A DNA stretch of 8,773 nt from Sphingobium sp. (GCA_030148625.1 JASBTC010000356.1:1-8773); one strand, 5' to 3'. Positions 1 through 6,888 are shown, counted from the stretch's first letter. The notes: generated by a model not told the origin, from the letters alone. Numbers and translations: made by a program.

Positions 1-618
1 TGCCGCAACCAGACGCAGCGGTCGGCCGTCGCGGACGATCTCGAATGTGAGCATCTCATTTGGCCGTGGCTTCACCATGCGTACGATGTCGCCAAAACTG
101 TCCATTTCGCGACCGCCGATCGACACGAACCGGTCACCGGATCGGAAACCGGCCTTCGCAGCGGCGCTTCCGGCCTCGATCCCGCCAGCAATCGGCTGAG
201 TTCGATCGTCGCCATGGACCAGTGCAAGTGCACTCAGGATCATGATGGCAACGAGAAAATTGGTAACGGGGCCTGCCGCGACGATCAGCGCACGCTGCCA
301 AACCGGCTTGGCCTGAAACGTGGAGCTCCGTTCCGCTTCCGGCAATGCCAGCCAGTTCGGATCGGGCTGGCTGGACGCATTCATGTCGCCGGCGAAGCGG
401 ACATAGCCGCCCAGTGGCAGCCAGGCGAGCTTCCAGCGCGTGCCGCGCTTGTCGGTCCAGCCCCTGATCTCCCGGCCGAAGCCGATCGAAAACGTCTCGA
501 TCTTCACGCCGAACCAGCGGGCAACGAAATAATGGCCGAGCTCGTGGACAAAGACAAGCGGCCCGATGACCAGCAGAAAGGCCAGGATCGTGAGCAGGAT
601 TCCGGGGTTTTCAGTCAC
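1..618 (-). CDS. rseP: RseP-like site-2 zinc metalloprotease, 5' part only
   Basis: The first 206 residues of an inner-membrane site-2 protease (M50) are present; the C-terminal half lies beyond the left edge. The family cuts the membrane segment of anti-sigma factors in envelope stress. Visible in order: a hydrophobic segment at about residues 7-24 running into the zinc-binding HELGH motif (H25, E26, H29); the conserved GGYVRF loop at about 70-75; a second hydrophobic segment at about 108-134 with the family GPVTNF motif (116-121); and the start of the first periplasmic PDZ domain from about 140, with GxxAxxAGFxxGD-like spacing. The start is a GTG at 616-618 whose bases overlap the dxr stop as GTGA. 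No good Shine-Dalgarno precedes it, so translation probably depends on ribosomes finishing dxr. Being last in this overlapping chain matches rseP in the E. coli cluster. The missing half should hold the second PDZ and the second active-site segment. Confidence 0.93.
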   Translation of the reverse strand, partial: MTENPGILLTILAFLLVIGPLVFVHELGHYFVARWFGVKIETFSIGFGREIRGWTDKRGTRWKLAWLPLGGYVRFAGDMNASSQPDPNWLALPEAERSSTFQAKPVWQRALIVAAGPVTNFLVAIMILSALALVHGDDRTQPIAGGIEAGSAAAKAGFRSGDRFVSIGGREMDSFGDIVRMVKPRPNEMLTFEIVRDGRPLRLVAA

Positions 619-1775
619 AGGCAATGTGTCTTGAGGCCCTCTTCGGCCAGGATGCGCGCTTCGCGGTCGATCGCGAACACGTCTTCGAGTGTCGCGGGGT
701 TCACCGGGTCATAGCGCCCCAGCGTATCCACGACAACCGCCACGATATCGAGAAACCCGATCCGTCGATCGAGAAAGGCACGTACCGCGACTTCATTCGC
801 GGCATTCAGGATCGCCGGGCGCGCCGGCCCGCTCTCCAGCGCCTCGCGCGCGACGGCGAGCGCCGGGAAGCGTGTCGTGTCCGGCGCCTCGAAATCGAGA
901 CGACCCAGCGCAGCGAAATCGAGCCGCGCACAGGGTGTCGCCATCCGATCGGGCCAGGCCAGCGCATGCGCGATCGGCGTGCGCATGTCGGGCGTGCCGA
1001 GCTGGGCCAGCACCGACCCGTCGACATAATCGACCATCGAATGGATCACCGACTGGGGATGGACGATGATCTCGGTCCGCTCCGGCCCCACGGGGAACAG
1101 ATGATGCGCCTCGACCAGTTCGAGCCCCTTGTTCATCATCGTCGCCGAATCGATCGAGATCTTGGCGCCCATCGACCAATTGGGGTGCTGCACCGCGCGT
1201 TCGGGCGAAACCGACGCCATCTCGGCCCGGCTCCATTCACGGAAGGGACCGCCGCTCGCCGTCAGGATGATCCGGCGGACGGTGTCGAGAGCGCTTCCCT
1301 CCAGACACTGGAAGATCGCGTTATGCTCCGAGTCGACGGGCAGCAACGTCGCACCGTGACGGCGCACCGCATCGGTCATTAAGGCACCGGCCGAGACCAG
1401 CGCTTCCTTGTTGGCGAGCGCGATTGTGCCACCGCGGCGCACCGCCTCCATGACGGGGGGTAAGCCCGCGCAGCCGACGATCGCCGCCATGGTGATGTCC
1501 GCCGGGCGGCTGGCAGCTTCGGCCACCGCGGCAGCGCCCGCCGCGGTTTCGATCCCTGAGCCCGACAAGGCGTCGCGCAACGCATCATGACAGCTTTCGT
1601 CGGCGACCACCGCAAGCGTGGCGCGCGTGCGCTTCGCCGCCGCGGCCAGCCGTTCGACATCGCAATTCGCCGTGAGGGCTTCGACACGGAAACGATCGGG
1701 GTTGCGCTCGATCAGGTCGAGCGTCGAGCTGCCGACCGATCCGGTCGCGCCCAATATGGAGATGCTTCTCACCAT
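615..1775 (-). CDS. dxr: 1-deoxy-D-xylulose 5-phosphate reductoisomerase
   Basis: A cytoplasmic enzyme of 386 residues, close to the usual family length. It converts 1-deoxyxylulose 5-phosphate to 2-C-methylerythritol 4-phosphate with NADPH, the committed step of the MEP isoprenoid pathway. The N-terminus carries the dinucleotide-binding loop GATGSVG (9-15). ANKEALV follows at 121-127. The metal-binding acids are D148 and E150 in DSEH, and E219 in NKGLELVE. HPNWSMG, with the active-site lid tryptophan W200, is at 197-203. The frame stays open upstream into cdsA, so the ATG at 1775 is chosen by homology ([12 protein letters not shown]); a GTG one codon later is possible. The start lies inside the end of cdsA (7-base overlap) with no clear Shine-Dalgarno, which suggests translational coupling. 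It feeds precursors to the undecaprenyl-diphosphate synthase made two genes upstream. Confidence 0.97.
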   Translation of the reverse strand: MVRSISILGATGSVGSSTLDLIERNPDRFRVEALTANCDVERLAAAAKRTRATLAVVADESCHDALRDALSGSGIETAAGAAAVAEAASRPADITMAAIVGCAGLPPVMEAVRRGGTIALANKEALVSAGALMTDAVRRHGATLLPVDSEHNAIFQCLEGSALDTVRRIILTASGGPFREWSRAEMASVSPERAVQHPNWSMGAKISIDSATMMNKGLELVEAHHLFPVGPERTEIIVHPQSVIHSMVDYVDGSVLAQLGTPDMRTPIAHALAWPDRMATPCARLDFAALGRLDFEAPDTTRFPALAVAREALESGPARPAILNAANEVAVRAFLDRRIGFLDIVAVVVDTLGRYDPVNPATLEDVFAIDREARILAEEGLKTHCL

Positions 1776-2557
1776 ATGCCGTCGGCCAGGATCAGCAGGG
1801 CGACCATCGGCGCCACCGGCACCAGTCCGTCGAGCCGGTCGAGCACGCCGCCATGACCGGGCAGCAGCGTGCCGCTGTCCTTGACGCCGGCGCGACGCTT
1901 GAGCGCGCTTTCGAACAGGTCGCCGCCCTGCGCGACGATGGCGAGCACGAGGCTCGAAAGCGCCAGCCCCAGCGGCAGCCCGCCCCATTGTGCGAAAGCG
2001 AGGCCGGTGAGCAGTGCCGCGACCATCCCGCCGCCCAGACCAGCCCAGGTCTTGCTCGGGCTGACCGCAGGCATCAGTTTGGGGCCGCCGATCGCCCGCC
2101 CCGCGAAATAAGCGCCGATATCGGTCGCCCAGACGATTGCAAGCGTCCAGAATGCGAGGATCGCGCCATTGTCTTGGCCGCGGATGAAGAGCAACGCCAT
2201 TGCCGGAAGGGCGACATAGATCACCCCGGCCGTAAGCTGGGTACCGCGCGTGACGATCCCGGTGAAGAAGGTGGCTGCAGCGATCAGGCCGAGCGCGAAA
2301 AAGCCCGGCCCGGCCGCCAGAGGCGAAATGATGGCCAGCGGCACCGAGGCCGAGAACATCGCGATCCGTTTGTGCGTCGGCCCGGCATTTGCCAGATCGG
2401 CCCATTCGGACAGCATCAGCAACGATGCGACGCTGATCAGAATCCAGAATATCGTGCCGCCTGCGACGAGCGCGGCGACCGCGACCGCGATAAGCACGAT
2501 CCCGACGGCTGCCCGTCTGGGGAGATCGGACGCGTTGCCCGGTTCAGGCGGAGTCAT
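1769..2557 (-). CDS. cdsA: Phosphatidate cytidylyltransferase (CDP-diacylglycerol synthase)
   Basis: An inner-membrane enzyme of 262 residues that makes CDP-diacylglycerol from phosphatidic acid and CTP, the branch point for all phospholipids. The protein is very hydrophobic, with segments at about 16-33, 35-50, 68-100, 108-125, 135-152, 173-210 and 245-259. The C-terminal part carries the CdsA signature from S217 to D243, including LKRR, KDSG, the PGHGG stretch at 233-237 and DRLD at 240-243. These give the metal- and nucleotide-binding acids. The ATG at 2557 overlaps the uppS stop as ATGA and is preceded by GGAGG three bases away, a strong but closely spaced Shine-Dalgarno. Its product is the substrate of the pssA gene also present in this window. 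The 3' end overlaps the dxr start by 7 bases. Confidence 0.96.
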   Translation of the reverse strand: MTPPEPGNASDLPRRAAVGIVLIAVAVAALVAGGTIFWILISVASLLMLSEWADLANAGPTHKRIAMFSASVPLAIISPLAAGPGFFALGLIAAATFFTGIVTRGTQLTAGVIYVALPAMALLFIRGQDNGAILAFWTLAIVWATDIGAYFAGRAIGGPKLMPAVSPSKTWAGLGGGMVAALLTGLAFAQWGGLPLGLALSSLVLAIVAQGGDLFESALKRRAGVKDSGTLLPGHGGVLDRLDGLVPVAPMVALLILADGIW

Positions 2558-3300
2558 AATCCTCCGAAACGCCGCTCGCGCTGACCGAACTGGCCGACCG
2601 CCGCGGCAAGCGCCTCACGGTTGAAATCGGGCCAGAGCGTATCGACGAACATCAATTCGGCATAGGCCGCCTGCCACAGCAGGAAATTCGAGAGGCGCTT
2701 CTCGCCCGAGGTGCGGATGAGCAGGTCGAGAGGCGGAAGATCGCTGGTATCCAGCCGCGCCTCGACATCGGCTCCCTCGATCGCGGCCGGATCGATTCGT
2801 CCGGCCGCCGCATCGGCGGCAAGACTGCGGATCGCGCGAACCATTTCATCCTGCGCGCCATAGTTGAGCGCGATGACGAGCGTCGTGTGCGTATTCTCTG
2901 CTGTCCGCGCCATCGCCGATTCGATCAGTGCGACGATATCGGGCGCCAGCGCCCGATAATCGCCGATCACGCGCAGCCGCACGCCGGCCTCCGCCAGTTC
3001 ATCGATATCGTCGACGATGAAACGGCGCAGCAGGCCCATCAGGTCGCCGATCTCGGTGGCCGGACGGCGCCAGTTCTCCGACGAAAAGGCGTAGAGCGTC
3101 AGCACCTCGATGCCGAGTTCGCCGGCGGCGCGAACGGTGCGCCGCGCGGCCTCCACACCCTGTTTATGACCGGCCACGCGCGGCAACAGGCGCTTCTTCG
3201 CCCAGCGTCCATTGCCATCCATGATGATGGCGACATGGCGCGGAGCACCACCCGCCCCGGCCGCCGGACTCGTATCGGCTTTGGCGGCGGCCCGGTTCAC
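2554..3300 (-). CDS. uppS: Undecaprenyl-diphosphate synthase (cis-prenyltransferase)
   Basis: A soluble, membrane-associated enzyme of 248 residues that extends farnesyl diphosphate with isopentenyl units in cis, giving the C55 carrier used for peptidoglycan and O-antigen. The MDGNGRWA motif lies at 27-34 with the catalytic Asp at D28. H45, the FSSENW motif (72-77), NYGAQDE (146-152) and the diphosphate-binding segment RTSGE (196-200) with R202, S204 and E215 all match the E. coli enzyme with a two-residue shift. A roughly 20-residue Ala/Gly-rich N-terminal extension precedes the core. The start is a GTG at 3298-3300 sharing bases with the frr stop (GTGA). Purine-rich AAGGAAA lies upstream inside frr. 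The next possible start, the Met of MDGNGRW, would remove part of the fold. Together with dxr it forms the isoprenoid part of the cluster. Confidence 0.96.
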   Translation of the reverse strand: MNRAAAKADTSPAAGAGGAPRHVAIIMDGNGRWAKKRLLPRVAGHKQGVEAARRTVRAAGELGIEVLTLYAFSSENWRRPATEIGDLMGLLRRFIVDDIDELAEAGVRLRVIGDYRALAPDIVALIESAMARTAENTHTTLVIALNYGAQDEMVRAIRSLAADAAAGRIDPAAIEGADVEARLDTSDLPPLDLLIRTSGEKRLSNFLLWQAAYAELMFVDTLWPDFNREALAAAVGQFGQRERRFGGL

Positions 3301-3854
3301 TGGCCGAGGATTTCCTTTTCCTTGCCCTGGGCTGCGGCGTCGATGTCGGCGATGGTGCTGTCGGTCAGCTTCTGCACCTCGGTTTCGAGGCGCTTGCGCT
3401 CGTCTTCGCTGATCTCGTGCTTCTTCTCGTCGGTCTTCAGGCTGTCCATGCCGTCACGGCGCACGTTGCGCGCGGCGATCCTGGCCTTCTCCGCATATTG
3501 GCCTGCGAGCTTCGCCAGTTCCTTGCGGCGTTCCTCGGTCAGATCGGGAATGGGCAGGCGCAGCGTCTGGCCGTCGACGATCGGATTGAGGCCGAGCCCC
3601 GCGGAGCGAATCGCCTTGTCGACCGGGCCGACATTGCTCTTGTCCCACACCTGGACCGAGATCATGCGCGGCTCGGGCACCGAAACGGTCGCGACCTGGT
3701 TGATCGGCATATGCGCGCCATAGACCTCTACATTGACCGGATCGAGCAGCGAGGTGGAGGCCCGGCCGGTCCGCAAACCGCCCAGGTCGTGCTTCAGCGA
3801 TTCGACCGCGCCGTGCATGCGGCGCTCGAGATCGGCCTTGTCATAGGCGGGCAT
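3297..3854 (-). CDS. frr: Ribosome recycling factor
   Basis: A cytoplasmic protein of 185 residues, exactly the family length, that splits post-termination ribosomes together with EF-G. Domain I helices hold LRTGRAS at 27-33. [15 protein letters not shown] (59-73) and the hinge and domain II region with NPIVDG (90-95) and [13 protein letters not shown] (98-110) follow. The C-terminal helix contains NVRRD with the conserved R132 essential in E. coli RRF. The ATG at 3852-3854 is preceded, six bases away, by AAGGA, which lies in the last codons of pyrH. A nearer ATG at 3859-3861 is out of frame and is ignored. Only three bases separate it from the pyrH stop, and its own stop overlaps the uppS GTG start. 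The pyrH-frr order is conserved across most bacteria. Confidence 0.98.
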   Translation of the reverse strand: MPAYDKADLERRMHGAVESLKHDLGGLRTGRASTSLLDPVNVEVYGAHMPINQVATVSVPEPRMISVQVWDKSNVGPVDKAIRSAGLGLNPIVDGQTLRLPIPDLTEERRKELAKLAGQYAEKARIAARNVRRDGMDSLKTDEKKHEISEDERKRLETEVQKLTDSTIADIDAAAQGKEKEILGQ

Positions 3855-3857
3855 CGG

Positions 3858-4583
3858 TCATCCTTTCTCGTTCTGAACGATCGTGGCAGTGCCTTCACCC
3901 GCGAGGACGCGGGACAGATTGCCCTCGTCACGGATGTTGAAGACCACGATCGGGATATTGTTGTCACGGCAAAGCGCCACGGCGCTGGCGTCCATCACTT
4001 TCAGATCGTCCGACAGGACCTTTTGGAAAGTGACTGTTTCATAACGCTTTGCTGTCGGCACTTTTTTCGGGTCGGCATCGTAGACGCCGTCGACCGAGGT
4101 TCCCTTGAACAGCGCGTCGCAATTCATCTCGGCGGCGCGCAATGCCGCCGCACTGTCGGTGGTGAAATAGGGATTGCCGGTTCCCGCGGCGAAGATCACC
4201 ACCCGGCCCTTTTCCAGATGCCGCTCCGCGCGTCTGCGGATGAAGGGCTCGCAGACCGTGCTCATCGGAATGGCCGACTGGACGCGCGTATCGACACCGA
4301 TCTGTTCGAGCGCGTTCTGGACGGCAAGCGCGTTCATCACGGTCGCGAGCATGCCCATATAATCGGCGCTGGTGCGCTCGAAGCCCGCATCGGCGGCAGC
4401 GAGGCCGCGGAAGATGTTGCCGCCGCCGACGACGATGCAGAGCTCGAAACCCGCCTCGCGGGCCGCCTTGATCTCGCCCGCGACGCGCGCGACGGTGCCG
4501 GGGTCGATACCGAATTGACCCTGCCCCATCAGCACCTCGCCCGAGAGCTTGAGCAGGATGCGGTTGAAGCGTTGCCGTGTCAT
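3858..4583 (-). CDS. pyrH: UMP kinase
   Basis: A cytoplasmic hexameric enzyme of 241 residues (same length as E. coli PyrH) that phosphorylates UMP to UDP with ATP in pyrimidine nucleotide synthesis. It is a member of the amino-acid-kinase fold. Seen: KLSGE at 12-16, [10 protein letters not shown] at 51-60, the UMP-binding [10 protein letters not shown] at 72-81, [11 protein letters not shown] at 133-143 and the nucleotide-binding [11 protein letters not shown] at 162-172. The ATG at 4583 ([16 protein letters not shown]) is chosen because the family starts about 8 residues before the KLSGE strand. An in-frame ATG at 4652 would add 23 residues that look unlike the family and would sit on a candidate promoter. 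The Shine-Dalgarno is weak. The gene heads the tightly packed pyrH-frr-uppS-cdsA-dxr-rseP run. Confidence 0.97.
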   Translation of the reverse strand: MTRQRFNRILLKLSGEVLMGQGQFGIDPGTVARVAGEIKAAREAGFELCIVVGGGNIFRGLAAADAGFERTSADYMGMLATVMNALAVQNALEQIGVDTRVQSAIPMSTVCEPFIRRRAERHLEKGRVVIFAAGTGNPYFTTDSAAALRAAEMNCDALFKGTSVDGVYDADPKKVPTAKRYETVTFQKVLSDDLKVMDASAVALCRDNNIPIVVFNIRDEGNLSRVLAGEGTATIVQNEKG

Positions 4584-4623
4584 CAGCGCAAAGGTTTCCG
4601 ATCTGGACAGGAAAGTGGCGCGG

Positions 4624-4652
4624 ACATTAGTCAGCCCGCGCCACAAAGCCAA
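4624..4652 (-). promoter_or_regulatory. Candidate pyrH promoter
   Basis: On the minus strand TTGGCT (4647-4652) and TAATGT (4624-4629) are separated by 17 bases. This would start transcription near 4617, about 34 bases before the pyrH ATG. Each box matches the consensus only in part, so the call rests mainly on spacing and on its place downstream of the hairpins that end rpsB-tsf. Confidence 0.3.
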
Positions 4653-4677
4653 GGGTGGCTGGTCGTGGATTTTCAGT

Positions 4678-4691
4678 GCAGCAAAAGCTGC
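4678..4691. repeat. Small hairpin in the tsf-pyrH spacer
   Basis: GCAGC and GCTGC form a perfect 5-bp stem around an AAAA loop (UUUU in the minus-strand transcript). It lies two bases downstream of the larger 4694-4730 stem in the direction of transcription. The run of U sits in the loop rather than after a stem, so it is not a standard terminator. Confidence 0.4.
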
Positions 4692-4693
4692 GA

Positions 4694-4730
4694 CCGCGCG
4701 TCATTCCGATCTGGCGGACATGACGCGCGG
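4694..4730. repeat. Perfect 11-bp inverted repeat between tsf and pyrH
   Basis: CCGCGCGTCAT (4694-4704) is mirrored exactly by ATGACGCGCGG (4720-4730). After a one-base bulge at 4719 the stem continues with TCCG (4705-4708) pairing CGGA (4715-4718), leaving a six-base loop. This gives a GC-rich hairpin of about 15 pairs. No T-run follows on the minus strand, so if it ends or slows the rpsB-tsf transcript it is not a canonical intrinsic terminator. A processing site, a 3'-end protecting structure or a protein operator are equally possible. Confidence 0.7.
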
Positions 4731-4740
4731 ATATGCTAGA

Positions 4741-4786
4741 GCATCGCGCGGAAAAGCGGGCACCGGTTTTCCGCACAAAGCGATGC
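4741..4786. repeat. REP-like extragenic palindrome
   Basis: The outer arms GCATCG (4741-4746) and CGATGC (4781-4786) and the inner arms GCGGAAAA (4748-4755) and TTTTCCGC (4767-4774) are perfect complements. They enclose a short GC-rich centre (CGGGCACCGG). The CTAGAGCATCG lead-in, GGAAAA, ACCGG and TTTTCC pattern resembles dispersed intergenic palindromes I know from alphaproteobacteria, including sphingomonads. It lies 20 bases after the tsf stop, where it could protect the 3' end of rpsB-tsf mRNA. Whether it is repeated in this genome cannot be seen from one window. Confidence 0.65.
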
Positions 4787-4805
4787 GATAATCAAAGACC
4801 TGGGC

Positions 4806-5732
4806 TCAGGCGACGCCTGCAGCCGCGGCGACTTCGGCGGCGAAGTCGCTCGTTTCCTTCTCGATGCCTTCACCGAGCTGGAAACGGACATAGTCCTTGA
4901 GCACGATCTCGCTGCCGGCTTCCTTGCCGGCCGCAGCGACCACGTCCGAGATCTTCGTCTTGTTGTCCATGACGAAGAGCTGGCTGACGAGCGCGTTTTC
5001 CTTGCGGAACTTGGCGATCGAGCCTTCGACCATCTTTGCGACGATCTCGGCGGGCTTGCCCGACTCGGCCGCCTTTTCGGCGGCGATCGCGCGCTCGCGC
5101 TCGACCATCGCCTGATCCAGGCCGTCCTCGTTCAATGCCAGCGGGAAAGCCGCGGCGATGTGCATCGCAAGCTGCTTGCCCAGTGCTTCGAGCTTGTCGG
5201 TCGGCGCAGCGCTCTCGAGCGCGACGAGCACGCCGATCTTGCCCATGCCCGGCGCCGCAGCGTTATGGACATAGGAAACGACGGCGCCCTGATCGACCGA
5301 GATGGCGCGGGTGCGGCGCAGATTCTGATTCTCGCCAATGGTGGCGATATTGCTGGTCAGCTTTTCGGCGACGGTCTCGCCATTGCCAAAGGGCGTGGCA
5401 GCCAGCGCTTCGACATCGCCATTGGCGTCGAGCGCCAGCTTGGCGACGGTGCCGACATAGTCCTGGAACTGCTCGTTCTTGGCGACGAAGTCGGTCTCGG
5501 AATTCACCTCGACTGCAGCACCCTTGGTGCCGGCGACGGCGACGCCGACCAGACCCTCGGCGGCGGTGCGGCCGGCCTTCTTGGCGGCGGCGGCGAGCCC
5601 CTTGGTGCGCAGCCAGTCGATCGCGGCCTCGATGTCGCCATTGGTCTCGGCGAGCGCCTTTTTACAATCCATCATGCCCGCGCCGCTGCGATCGCGCAGC
5701 TCCTTCACGAGTGCGGCAGTGATTTCCGCCAT
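4806..5732 (-). CDS. tsf: Translation elongation factor Ts
   Basis: A cytoplasmic nucleotide-exchange factor of 308 residues that releases GDP from EF-Tu. The N-terminal UBA-like module is followed by signature 1 ([16 protein letters not shown], 12-27) and signature 2 ([12 protein letters not shown], 75-86). The latter holds TDFV at 80-83, which contacts EF-Tu. The rest gives the two core subdomains and ends in an Ala-rich C-terminus. The start ATG at 5732 has AAGGAAGAG just upstream. It is the second gene of the conserved rpsB-tsf unit and lies 84 bases after rpsB. A 222-base spacer with hairpins separates it from pyrH, so rpsB-tsf may be expressed in excess of the downstream genes. Confidence 0.98.
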   Translation of the reverse strand: MAEITAALVKELRDRSGAGMMDCKKALAETNGDIEAAIDWLRTKGLAAAAKKAGRTAAEGLVGVAVAGTKGAAVEVNSETDFVAKNEQFQDYVGTVAKLALDANGDVEALAATPFGNGETVAEKLTSNIATIGENQNLRRTRAISVDQGAVVSYVHNAAAPGMGKIGVLVALESAAPTDKLEALGKQLAMHIAAAFPLALNEDGLDQAMVERERAIAAEKAAESGKPAEIVAKMVEGSIAKFRKENALVSQLFVMDNKTKISDVVAAAGKEAGSEIVLKDYVRFQLGEGIEKETSDFAAEVAAAAGVA

Positions 5733-5768
5733 GATCTCTTCCTTCTCAGAAATGTGTGTAAGCGAAGC

Positions 5769-5786
5769 GGGCGCCGTTAAGCGCCC
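5769..5786. repeat. Hairpin between rpsB and tsf
   Basis: GGGCGC (5769-5774) and GCGCCC (5781-5786) form a perfect 6-bp stem with a six-base loop in the 84-base gap between rpsB and tsf. It has no T-run after it on the minus strand. It could be a weak attenuator or mRNA-stability element that tunes tsf relative to rpsB. Confidence 0.4.
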
Positions 5787-5816
5787 TACCCCGCCCGTAT
5801 TTCAGTTCCGCGACGT

Positions 5817-6638
5817 TCAGGCGTCGCTCTGAACCTCGGTTTCCGCAGCGGCTGCGGCCGGAACCTGCTCGTCCTCGGTCGCGGCGACGGGCGCCTCGGC
5901 CAAAGCGGGCTCGACCGGCGGCTCGACGAACGCACCGAAATCCTGGCCACGGACGCCTTGACCACCCTTGGTCGCGGCGGCAGCGACGGAGTCGCAATAG
6001 AGACGGATCGCACGGCTGGCGTCGTCATTCGCCGGAACCGGGAACGCGATGCCGTCGGGCGAGACGTTCGAATCGAGGATCGCGACGACCGGAATACCGA
6101 GCGTGTTGGCTTCCTTGATCGCCAGCTCTTCCTTGTTGGCGTCGATGACGAACATCACGTCGGGGATGCCGCCCATGTCGCGGATACCGCCGAGCGACAG
6201 CTCGAACTTGTCGCGCTCGCGGGTGAGCTGCAGCACTTCCTTCTTGGTCAGGCCGTGCGTGTCGCCCGACAGCTGCTCTTCAAGCGCCTTGAAGCGCTTG
6301 ATCGACATGCTGATCGTCTTCCAGTTGGTGAGCATGCCGCCCAGCCAGCGATGGTTGACATAATGCTGACCAGCGCGGCGAGCCGCCTCGGCGATCGGCT
6401 CCTGCGCCTGGCGCTTGGTGCCGACGAACAGCACCTTGCCCCCGCGTGCGACGGTCTGATCGATGAAGTCGAGCGCGCGCGCGAACAGCGGCACGGTCTG
6501 CGACAGGTCGATGATGTGCACCCCGTTGCGGTCGCCGAAGATGTACGGCTTCATCTTGGGGTTCCAGCGGTGGGTCTGGTGGCCGAAATGCGCGCCGGCC
6601 TCGATCAATTGCTGAATGGTGACGACAGGTGCCGCCAT
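5817..6638 (-). CDS. rpsB: 30S ribosomal protein S2
   Basis: A small-subunit protein of 273 residues, needed for S1 docking and 30S assembly. The N-terminus [21 protein letters not shown] matches S2 signature 1. [14 protein letters not shown] lies at 96-109, the coiled-coil hairpin spans about 110-150, and signature 2 starts with [12 protein letters not shown] at 159-170. E. coli S2 has 241 residues. Here a low-complexity Ala/Pro/Glu-rich acidic tail from about 235 to 273 is added, as in other alphaproteobacterial S2 proteins. The ATG at 6638 is chosen by homology and by AAGGAG eight bases upstream. An in-frame upstream ATG at 6716 would add 26 unrelated residues lying within the leader. It is the first gene of the minus-strand cluster, behind its own promoter and a structured leader. 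Confidence 0.98.
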   Translation of the reverse strand: MAAPVVTIQQLIEAGAHFGHQTHRWNPKMKPYIFGDRNGVHIIDLSQTVPLFARALDFIDQTVARGGKVLFVGTKRQAQEPIAEAARRAGQHYVNHRWLGGMLTNWKTISMSIKRFKALEEQLSGDTHGLTKKEVLQLTRERDKFELSLGGIRDMGGIPDVMFVIDANKEELAIKEANTLGIPVVAILDSNVSPDGIAFPVPANDDASRAIRLYCDSVAAAATKGGQGVRGQDFGAFVEPPVEPALAEAPVAATEDEQVPAAAAAETEVQSDA

Positions 6639-6645
6639 GGTCTTT

Positions 6646-6725
6646 CTCCTTCCGGTTAATCCGCTGGGAAGCAAGAACCGCGGACTGGCCACGGCACCGG
6701 TATGTGCGCTTCCCATGTGGGATGG
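6646..6725 (-). promoter_or_regulatory. Structured rpsB leader, possible autoregulatory switch
   Basis: The predicted 5' leader of rpsB is about 87 bases long. On the transcript, TGGGAAGC (6708-6715) is exactly complementary to GCTTCCCA (6665-6672), an 8-bp stem closing a 35-base loop with a nested ACCG/CGGT pair (6698-6701 with 6677-6680). The same two arms have other partners: GGGA (6711-6714) with TCCC (6719-6722), and CTTCC (6667-6671) with GGAAG (6649-6653) in the Shine-Dalgarno. S2 represses its own operon through the leader in E. coli. Whether S2 binds this leader is inference. Confidence 0.5.
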
Positions 6726-6731
6726 GCGGGG

Positions 6732-6760
6732 CGCTTAACGCCGTGCCGAAAGAAAATCAA
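6732..6760 (-). promoter_or_regulatory. Predicted rpsB promoter
   Basis: On the minus strand TTGATT (6755-6760, preceded by GC as in CTTGAT-type alphaproteobacterial -35 boxes) is followed after 17 bases by TAAGCG (6732-6737). Transcription would start near 6725 and run into the rpsB leader. The -35 box is good and the -10 box only partial. Confidence 0.5.
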
Positions 6761-6763
6761 GCC

Positions 6764-6792
6764 TTGACGATGGAACAAATAGGGAACATATG
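6764..6792 (+). promoter_or_regulatory. Predicted SOS-type promoter
   Basis: TTGACG (6764-6769) matches the -35 consensus at five of six bases, and CATATG (6787-6792) follows after exactly 17 bases as the -10 box. The spacer contains a LexA-type operator, the usual arrangement of a tightly LexA-repressed promoter. Transcription would start near 6799, about 90 bases before the small membrane-protein gene. Confidence 0.55.
6773..6787. promoter_or_regulatory. Predicted LexA operator, GAAC-N7-GAAC
   Basis: GAAC at 6773-6776 and GAAC at 6784-6787 are separated by seven bases (AAATAGG). This is the direct-repeat operator established for LexA of alphaproteobacteria (GTTC-N7-GTTC on the other strand), with the A/T-rich half next to one repeat as is common. 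It fills the spacer of the right-facing promoter and lies around -55 of the rpsB promoter. About 0.3 chance matches are expected in this much random DNA; its position makes chance less likely. Confidence 0.6.
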
Positions 6793-6801
6793 TGCCGATA
6801 T

Positions 6802-6845
6802 CGGAACCGAACAACGTATCATCGCGTTCGTTCGCAACAGTTCCG
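6802..6845 (+). promoter_or_regulatory. 5' leader hairpin of the SOS-type transcript
   Basis: One continuous left arm (6802-6816: CGGAAC, CGAAC, AACG) pairs with three segments of the right side: CGTT (6825-6828), GTTCG (6830-6834) and GTTCCG (6840-6845). Bulges of one and five bases separate the pairs. This gives about 15 pairs around an eight-base loop, starting three bases after the predicted transcription start. The Shine-Dalgarno at 6877-6882 stays outside it. Confidence 0.5.
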
Positions 6846-6876
6846 GCCCGTTTCCGCATCCACGGATCGAGGGTTC

Positions 6877-6882
6877 AGGAGG
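6877..6882 (+). promoter_or_regulatory. Strong Shine-Dalgarno that sets the small-protein start
   Basis: AGGAGG lies six bases before the ATG at 6889. It is the best ribosome-binding site seen in the window and decides this start over an upstream in-frame ATG at 6790, which lies inside the predicted -10 box. Confidence 0.75.
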
Positions 6883-6888
6883 ATCGCA

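Noticed and set aside
615..2405. One long minus-strand frame of 596 codons, which might look like a cdsA-region-dxr fusion
   Set aside because: The first part is the wrong frame of cdsA; true CdsA and DXR motifs and full lengths fit two separate overlapping genes.
4584..4652. Extension of pyrH to an ATG at 4652
   Set aside because: The 23 added residues are outside the family and overlap the candidate promoter.
3417..4739. A 440-codon open frame on the plus strand across frr, pyrH and the spacer
   Set aside because: It is antisense to two certain genes, shows no family motifs, and such long shadow frames are normal in GC-rich DNA.
6639..6716. Extension of rpsB to an ATG at 6716
   Set aside because: S2 proteins start at the [12 protein letters not shown] sequence, which has AAGGAG before it; the extra stretch is leader RNA.
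6826..6843. Further GTTC repeats as a second LexA operator
   Set aside because: The closest pair is spaced by six rather than seven bases, and the words are explained by the leader hairpin; kept only as a note.
6790..6888. Upstream in-frame start (ATG at 6790) giving a 109-residue version of the small membrane protein
   Set aside because: The ATG lies in the predicted -10 box, lacks a ribosome-binding site, and the added residues hold no recognisable feature; the AGGAGG at 6877 supports 6889.
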